Below, piece after piece: positions 6,311-10,127 of a DNA stretch of 10,127 nucleotides (its first letter is position 1; each line of letters begins with the position of its first letter). This DNA is from JBBRHH01 sp038222915. Lineage in GTDB: Bacteria; Planctomycetota; Phycisphaerae; Tepidisphaerales; Tepidisphaeraceae. The notes under the pieces were generated by a model, which saw only the letters and a list, made by a program, of their open reading frames with translations, was not told where the DNA came from and ran no database searches. The stretch is taken from positions 1-10,127 of the forward strand of contig JBBRHH010000187.1 in assembly GCA_038222915.1 (NCBI GenBank). The letters are read 5' to 3'. The translations under genes were made by a program, and so were the position numbers.

Positions 6311-9300
6311 GTGCTGCTCGCTAGGACTGGATGCCTGCTGCTGATTTTCTGCCTGGCAAGCCGCGCGTCGGCCCAGTACCAGGCCGCCAGTGAAAATCTC
6401 ATTATTCAGGGCAAGTCCGTTGCCACCTGGAACAGTGCCGGTACCAGCATCGTCCAGATCGAAGGCCCGGTCACCATCAAAACCGAACGCGCCACCATGA
6501 CCGCCAAACAGGCCGTCATCTGGATCACCCCCGCCAAAGACGCCATCCTGAGCGAGCAAAAGGCCGAGATCTCCCTGATCGGCGACGCTGATCTCGAGCA
6601 GCCCAACGCCATCTCCCGCACCGGCGATCGCCTCTACGTCGACGCCCTCATCCGCGGCGCGGTCCGCATATCCGCCGACACGCGCACCAACGAAAATCTC
6701 TCTCAATCTGATGTATATCGTCTCGCCAGCGCCATGCGCCCGCTCGCGACACAAACACCTCAGGAGCGCCAGCAGGCTGCCCATTGGCTCCTTCAGCAGC
6801 CCTGGGCATTGGGCAGCAGCACCACCGCCCCGGCAAGCCAGCCTTCCACCCAGCCCGCCAAGTCCGAGCCCATTCACTTCGAGGCCGGCAGCGTCAAAAC
6901 CCAAGTGCACAACGGCCGCGTCGTCATCGTTCTCACCAAAGATGTCCTCCTCGTGCAGCAGAAGGTTAACGGCGAGGTTCTGCAGATGCAGGCCAACTAC
7001 GCCGTCCTCTTCACGCCGTTTACCAATCTCCGCGAGGCCGGCAGTGGGGGGGCCAACGGACTCGAAGACGCCATCGTCGGCGCATATCTCGAAGGTGATG
7101 TCCGCCTCACCGAATCCCCCGCCCCCAAAAGCAAGAAGATGAAGCGCGACCTGCAGCTTCGCCAGGAAGCGCCGATGCCCAATCAGCCTCCCGAGCAGCG
7201 CCTCCTGGCCAACCGCCTCTACTACGACACCACCACCGACCGCGCCGTCCTCACCGACGTGGTCATGCACACCTTCGACAACAAACGCAATCTCCCCATC
7301 GTCCTTCGCGCCGACACCGTCCGCCAGCTCTCCCTCGGCGAAATTACCGCCGAGCATGGCCAGATCACCAGCAGCCTCTTCTCCATCCCCAGCTTCAGTG
7401 TCGGCGCCTCCAGCATCTACACCCACCAGACCAAGGTCCAGAGCGATGAAACTGGTTTGCAAACCCAAACCGACTTTATCGCCAACGACGCCACCCTGCG
7501 CCTTGGCCCCTGGTCGGTCTTTTACTTCCCGCAGATCGGTGGCACCGTCAACGATAAAGACGCCCTCCGCAACCTCAAGATCAATTCCTCCAACCGCTAC
7601 GGCCTGGGTCTGGGCGTGGAGTGGGGCGCTTTCGAAACCTTCGGCAAAATCCCCCCACGGGATTTCGATCTCACCTACGCCACCGAATTTTTCACCAAGC
7701 GCGGCCCCGCTGTCGGCGTTGATGGCAAATACGTTGGCGACCTCGTCACCGAAAATTCGCGTCAGCCCTGGAGCTTTGACGGCGACTTCTCCGGCATCCT
7801 CATCCACGACACCGGCGATGACACCCTCGGCCGCGGCCGCATCGACGTCACCCCGCCCACCCAATGGCGCGGCCGTTTCTATTGGGAACACCAGCACTAC
7901 TTCCCCGACAACTGGACCGTCCAACTCACCGCCGGCTACATCTCCGATCCCACCTACTTCGAAGAGTGGTATCAGGATCAATTCTGGACGACCCGCCCCC
8001 GCCAGACCTCCATCTACGTCGAGCACACCGACCAGAACAGCAATCTCACCTTCCTGTACAGCGTCCAGCCCAACAACTTCGTCACCTCCAGCGATCTCGT
8101 ACCCAGCCAGACCGAAGTCGAACGCGTCCCCGCCCTCACCTACAACCGCATCGGCGACAGCTTCCTGGGCGACTCCGTCACCACCTTCAGCCAGAACAGC
8201 ATCTCCGGCCAGCGCTTCCAGCCCAGCCATTACAACCTCACCCAGCAGGGCTATGCCGTCTACAACGACGGCTTCCAGCAATCTCCAGGCATTCCCGCCA
8301 TCGGGCTCACCGGCACGCCCACCTCCGTCACCTATCGCGCCGACTTCCGCGAGGAAATCGATTTCCCCTTCTCCGCCGGCCAGTTCCGCGTCGTCCCCTT
8401 CGCCGTCGGCCGCTTTACGCCCTACACCAACTCCCCCGACGGCAGCTCGCCCGATCGCGTCTACGGCGGCGCAGGCCTCCGCGTCGCCACCACCTTCTGG
8501 AAGGTCGACGACAACATCTCGTCCAACCTCTTCGACATCCACCGCCTCCGCCACGTCATCCAGCCCGAATTCATGGTCTATGCCGGCGCTGAAAACATCG
8601 AGCGCAGCGAGCTGCTCGATTACGACCAGCCCGTCGACGCCATCACCGAGGCCGGCGCAGTCCAGTTCGCGCTTCACCAGCGCTGGCAAACCAAGCGCGG
8701 CGGCCCCGGCCGCTGGCGCAATGTCGACGTCTTCACGCTCAACCTCGAATACAACTATTTCTTCAACAAGCCCCCCAAGTCCGAAACCAACCCCACCGAT
8801 TTCCGCAGCCTCTTTTATTCCTCGGCCCCGGAAACCTCCATCCCCCGCGACGGCGTCAACGCCGACGCCACCTACCTCCTCAGCGACACCACCGCCATCG
8901 CCGGCGACGCCTACTACAACACCCAGGAAAACAAGATCGCCACCGGCAGCGTCACACTTCTCGTCCAGCACGACCCGCGCATGAGCTACGCCGTCAGCTA
9001 TCGCTTCGTCAACGAAGACTTCATCCAGTTCGTCAGAGGCAACGAGTTCCAGTTCCTCTCCCAGAAACTGTTCAGCGTCAATCTCTACTACCAACTCACC
9101 AGCAAATACACTTTCAGCTTCAACGAAAGCTACGACTTCGGAAACCGCGGCAACATCACCACCGAAGCCACCCTCACCCGCAAGTTCGATCGTTTTCTCG
9201 TTGGCGTCAACGTCCGCATCGATCGCCTCGGCCAGGAAAGCTTCCTGGGCTTCAACATCTACCCCGAAGGCCTCGCCCCCAAACGCGGCAGCGGCGCACT

Positions 9301-9322
9301 CCAGAACGTCTTTGGCCGCTAG
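6311..9322 (+). CDS. lptD: LPS-assembly protein LptD-like outer-membrane protein (OstA/Imp)
   Basis: The 1003-residue product resembles LptD, the outer-membrane beta-barrel that places lipopolysaccharide (or a similar glycolipid) on the cell surface at the end of the Lpt bridge. A signal peptide (likely cut after Ala21, ASA|QYQ) is followed by an LptA/OstA-like beta region (about 28-125), a Ser/Thr/Pro/Gln linker (about 168-187), a second OstA-like region (about 187-390), and a barrel (about 395-990). Supporting segments are LGPWSVFYFPQIGG (398-411), NRYGLGLGVEWGAF (428-441), TKRGPAVGVDGKY (462-474) and HRLRHVIQPEF in the C-terminal half, plus many alternating aromatic strands. It is longer than E. 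coli LptD (784). The mature chain has no cysteine; the only two (Cys8, Cys14) are in the signal peptide. The GTG start is chosen because AGGAG at 6299-6303 has a 7-nt spacer and the signal peptide starts there; a stop codon at 6272-6274 closes the frame upstream with no ATG. No lptE, lptA or lptC lies nearby. Very C-rich codon use. Confidence 0.87.
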   Translation: MLLARTGCLLLIFCLASRASAQYQAASENLIIQGKSVATWNSAGTSIVQIEGPVTIKTERATMTAKQAVIWITPAKDAILSEQKAEISLIGDADLEQPNAISRTGDRLYVDALIRGAVRISADTRTNENLSQSDVYRLASAMRPLATQTPQERQQAAHWLLQQPWALGSSTTAPASQPSTQPAKSEPIHFEAGSVKTQVHNGRVVIVLTKDVLLVQQKVNGEVLQMQANYAVLFTPFTNLREAGSGGANGLEDAIVGAYLEGDVRLTESPAPKSKKMKRDLQLRQEAPMPNQPPEQRLLANRLYYDTTTDRAVLTDVVMHTFDNKRNLPIVLRADTVRQLSLGEITAEHGQITSSLFSIPSFSVGASSIYTHQTKVQSDETGLQTQTDFIANDATLRLGPWSVFYFPQIGGTVNDKDALRNLKINSSNRYGLGLGVEWGAFETFGKIPPRDFDLTYATEFFTKRGPAVGVDGKYVGDLVTENSRQPWSFDGDFSGILIHDTGDDTLGRGRIDVTPPTQWRGRFYWEHQHYFPDNWTVQLTAGYISDPTYFEEWYQDQFWTTRPRQTSIYVEHTDQNSNLTFLYSVQPNNFVTSSDLVPSQTEVERVPALTYNRIGDSFLGDSVTTFSQNSISGQRFQPSHYNLTQQGYAVYNDGFQQSPGIPAIGLTGTPTSVTYRADFREEIDFPFSAGQFRVVPFAVGRFTPYTNSPDGSSPDRVYGGAGLRVATTFWKVDDNISSNLFDIHRLRHVIQPEFMVYAGAENIERSELLDYDQPVDAITEAGAVQFALHQRWQTKRGGPGRWRNVDVFTLNLEYNYFFNKPPKSETNPTDFRSLFYSSAPETSIPRDGVNADATYLLSDTTAIAGDAYYNTQENKIATGSVTLLVQHDPRMSYAVSYRFVNEDFIQFVRGNEFQFLSQKLFSVNLYYQLTSKYTFSFNESYDFGNRGNITTEATLTRKFDRFLVGVNVRIDRLGQESFLGFNIYPEGLAPKRGSGALQNVFGR

Positions 9323-9343
9323 TAGCCAGCAACCGGCAACTAG
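9319..9343. terminator. Hairpin spanning both convergent stop codons
   Basis: CTAGTAGCC (9319-9327) and GGCAACTAG (9335-9343) pair at 8 of 9 positions around a 7-nt loop. The left arm contains the lptD TAG and the right arm the TAG of the minus-strand regulator. It could stop or stabilise both messages. There is no T run on either side, so a standard intrinsic terminator is not proven. Confidence 0.4.
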
Positions 9344-9915
9344 AACGCCTTCAACAGAACCCGCACCACCCGGCTAAGCCCGCTCCGCGCATTCCCGATA
9401 AACTGCTGGAAGATCTTGTTCGTCACCGCCATAAACTCCTCCATCCCCTCCAGTCGTTTACGCGTCAGTTGCACCTCTTCCCGATTCGCGGCCGCCTTGC
9501 CGATCGTCCCCTCCTCGAGCATCCGCTGGCATTGCTTGATCGTCTCCAGCACCGGATCCATCTCGCGCCGTTTCCGCTCGGCCGCGATGATCGAAAACAT
9601 TTCCCACACATCCCCAAGGCTCTCAAAATACTCACGCCGTTCCCCGCGCTTATGCATGCGCCGGATAATCCCCCAGTCGCAAAGCGCCCGCAAACTCATC
9701 GAAGCATTCCCCCGGCTGATGTTCAGCCGCTCCATCACATCGTCCGTGCAAAGTGGCTGGCCGGTAATGTAAAGCAGCGCATGAATCTCCCCCATGGTCC
9801 GATTGATCCCCCACGTCTGCCCCATCTCCCCCCAGCGTCGAATAAAAAGATCCTGACTCGTCCGAAGCTGCTGCTCTAAAGAAACCTTCACCACAGGCGC
9901 CGTCAAGGTAGCCAT
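9340..9915 (-). CDS. GbsR/MarR-like winged-helix transcriptional regulator
   Basis: The 191-residue product has the pattern of GbsR-type regulators, a MarR-related group known in several bacteria for controlling osmoprotectant genes. The N-terminus FIRRWGEMGQTWGINRTMGE (24-43) leads into a winged helix-turn-helix (about 35-100), with the recognition helix in NISRGNASMSLRALCDWGII (65-84) and the wing at KRGERREYF (89-97). Residues about 105-175 are predicted to be long charged helices (AAERKRREMDPVL), likely for dimerisation. It is a cytoplasmic DNA-binding protein; the target and effector cannot be read from the sequence, and nothing nearby suggests glycine betaine metabolism. The ATG is preceded on the minus strand by AAAGGA (9921-9926), 5 nt away. 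It converges with the lptD-like gene, 17 bp between stop codons. An inverted repeat upstream suggests autoregulation. Confidence 0.88.
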   Translation of the reverse strand: MATLTAPVVKVSLEQQLRTSQDLFIRRWGEMGQTWGINRTMGEIHALLYITGQPLCTDDVMERLNISRGNASMSLRALCDWGIIRRMHKRGERREYFESLGDVWEMFSIIAAERKRREMDPVLETIKQCQRMLEEGTIGKAAANREEVQLTRKRLEGMEEFMAVTNKIFQQFIGNARSGLSRVVRVLLKAF

Positions 9916-9932
9916 AAAAGTCCTTTCACCAG

Positions 9933-9976
9933 ATATTGAAACTATAAGCGCTCCAGAACATCGGAGCTTTCAATAT
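9933..9976. promoter_or_regulatory. Inverted repeat, possible autoregulatory operator
   Basis: ATATTGAAA (9933-9941) is repeated perfectly in inverse as TTTCAATAT (9968-9976), 26 bp apart, just above the regulator's Shine-Dalgarno. Inside lies a second inverted pair, GCTCC (9950-9954) and GGAGC (9963-9967). MarR-family regulators commonly bind such repeats over their own promoters. The RNA of this segment could also fold into a hairpin, so a leader structure is an alternative. Confidence 0.45.
9941..9973 (-). promoter_or_regulatory. Weak promoter candidate of the GbsR-like gene
   Basis: Read on the minus strand, TTGAAA (9973-9968, 5 of 6 to a -35 box) is followed by TATAGT (9946-9941, 5 of 6 to a -10 box). 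The 21-bp spacer is too long for standard sigma70. The predicted start would lie about 20 nt before the ATG and the inverted repeat would cover the promoter. An alternative is the lone TATAAT on the minus strand at 10065-10060, which has no -35 partner. Confidence 0.25.
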
Positions 9977-10043
9977 TCGTGAAACGGCGAAGCCACAGAA
10001 TCTCCAGGGTGGACGACAAATCGCAAAAGAATTTTCCCCCCTG

Positions 10044-10114
10044 CGAAAATCGAACTTGTATTATAATTGCTCTCCACCTCAAAACGTCCGAAAATACTCC
10101 GTATCGAACGTCCG
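10044..10114. repeat. Cluster of short direct repeats and a small palindrome
   Basis: AACGTCCG occurs at 10083-10090 and 10107-10114. Between the copies is ATAC-TCC-GTAT (10094-10104). CGAAAAT occurs at 10044-10050 and 10089-10095, and ATCGAAC at 10049-10055 and 10103-10109. A TATAAT hexamer sits at 10062-10067. This may be a control region for a gene beyond the window edge, or chance in short AT-rich DNA. Confidence 0.25.
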
Positions 10115-10127
10115 CGTTACGCTGTGT

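Noticed and set aside
7356..8984. 542-codon plus-strand frame inside the lptD-like gene
   Set aside because: The product is almost only S, P, T and A, as expected from a shifted reading of C-rich codons; no ribosome site.
6290..9094. 934-codon minus-strand open frame across the lptD-like gene
   Set aside because: It is the antisense shadow of a gene with strongly C-ending codons. Its protein is a monotonous V/G/A/D/E-rich chain with no domain, and the plus-strand frame has signal peptide, ribosome site and family match.
1..10127. CRISPR array, tRNA, rRNA, insertion sequence, toxin-antitoxin or defence genes
   Set aside because: I looked for repeat arrays, cloverleaf-like segments, transposases and small gene pairs on both strands and saw none.

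Overview
The window looks like ordinary chromosome of a GC-rich, outer-membrane-bearing (diderm) bacterium. The decisive gene is a full-length LptD-type lipopolysaccharide-assembly protein. Most coding sequences strongly prefer C-ending codons, and two secreted proteins carry short Q/P/A/T-rich linkers. Together with an unrecognised secreted protein and a GbsR-like regulator, this makes me lean towards the Planctomycetota (Phycisphaerae-like), but that placement is inference and no marker gene here fixes it.

Layout, left to right. (1) 81-1175 (+): a secreted six-bladed Asp-box (BNR) propeller protein. (2) 1287-2420 (+): a sugar-transfer-associated type ATP-grasp enzyme with a TTG start. (3) 2459-4714 (-): katG, a complete bifunctional catalase-peroxidase, convergent with the ATP-grasp gene. 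(4) 4715-5029: a 315-bp divergent intergenic region. (5) 5030-6130 (+): a secreted protein of unknown function with two HEAT-like segments flanking a central domain. (6) 6131-6310: an intergenic region with a small hairpin and the best promoter of the window. (7) 6311-9322 (+): the lptD-like gene. (8) 9340-9915 (-): a GbsR/MarR-like winged-helix regulator, convergent with lptD, with one hairpin covering both stop codons. (9) 9916-10127: the regulator's upstream region with a 9-bp inverted repeat that could be its operator.

The genes do not form one obvious pathway. The common theme is the cell envelope (LptD, two secreted proteins, and perhaps the ATP-grasp enzyme if it modifies a surface polymer) plus oxidative-stress defence (KatG). 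Every gene seems to be its own transcription unit: spacings are over 100 bp or orientations alternate. There is no sign of mobile elements, CRISPR, tRNA, rRNA or a defence system. I did not find a clear new multi-gene system. The most interesting points are the architecture of the LptD-like protein (duplicated LptA-like N-terminal region, no cysteines in the mature chain), the unrecognised secreted protein, the possible autoregulatory palindrome of the GbsR-like gene, and a GC-skew change after the first gene.
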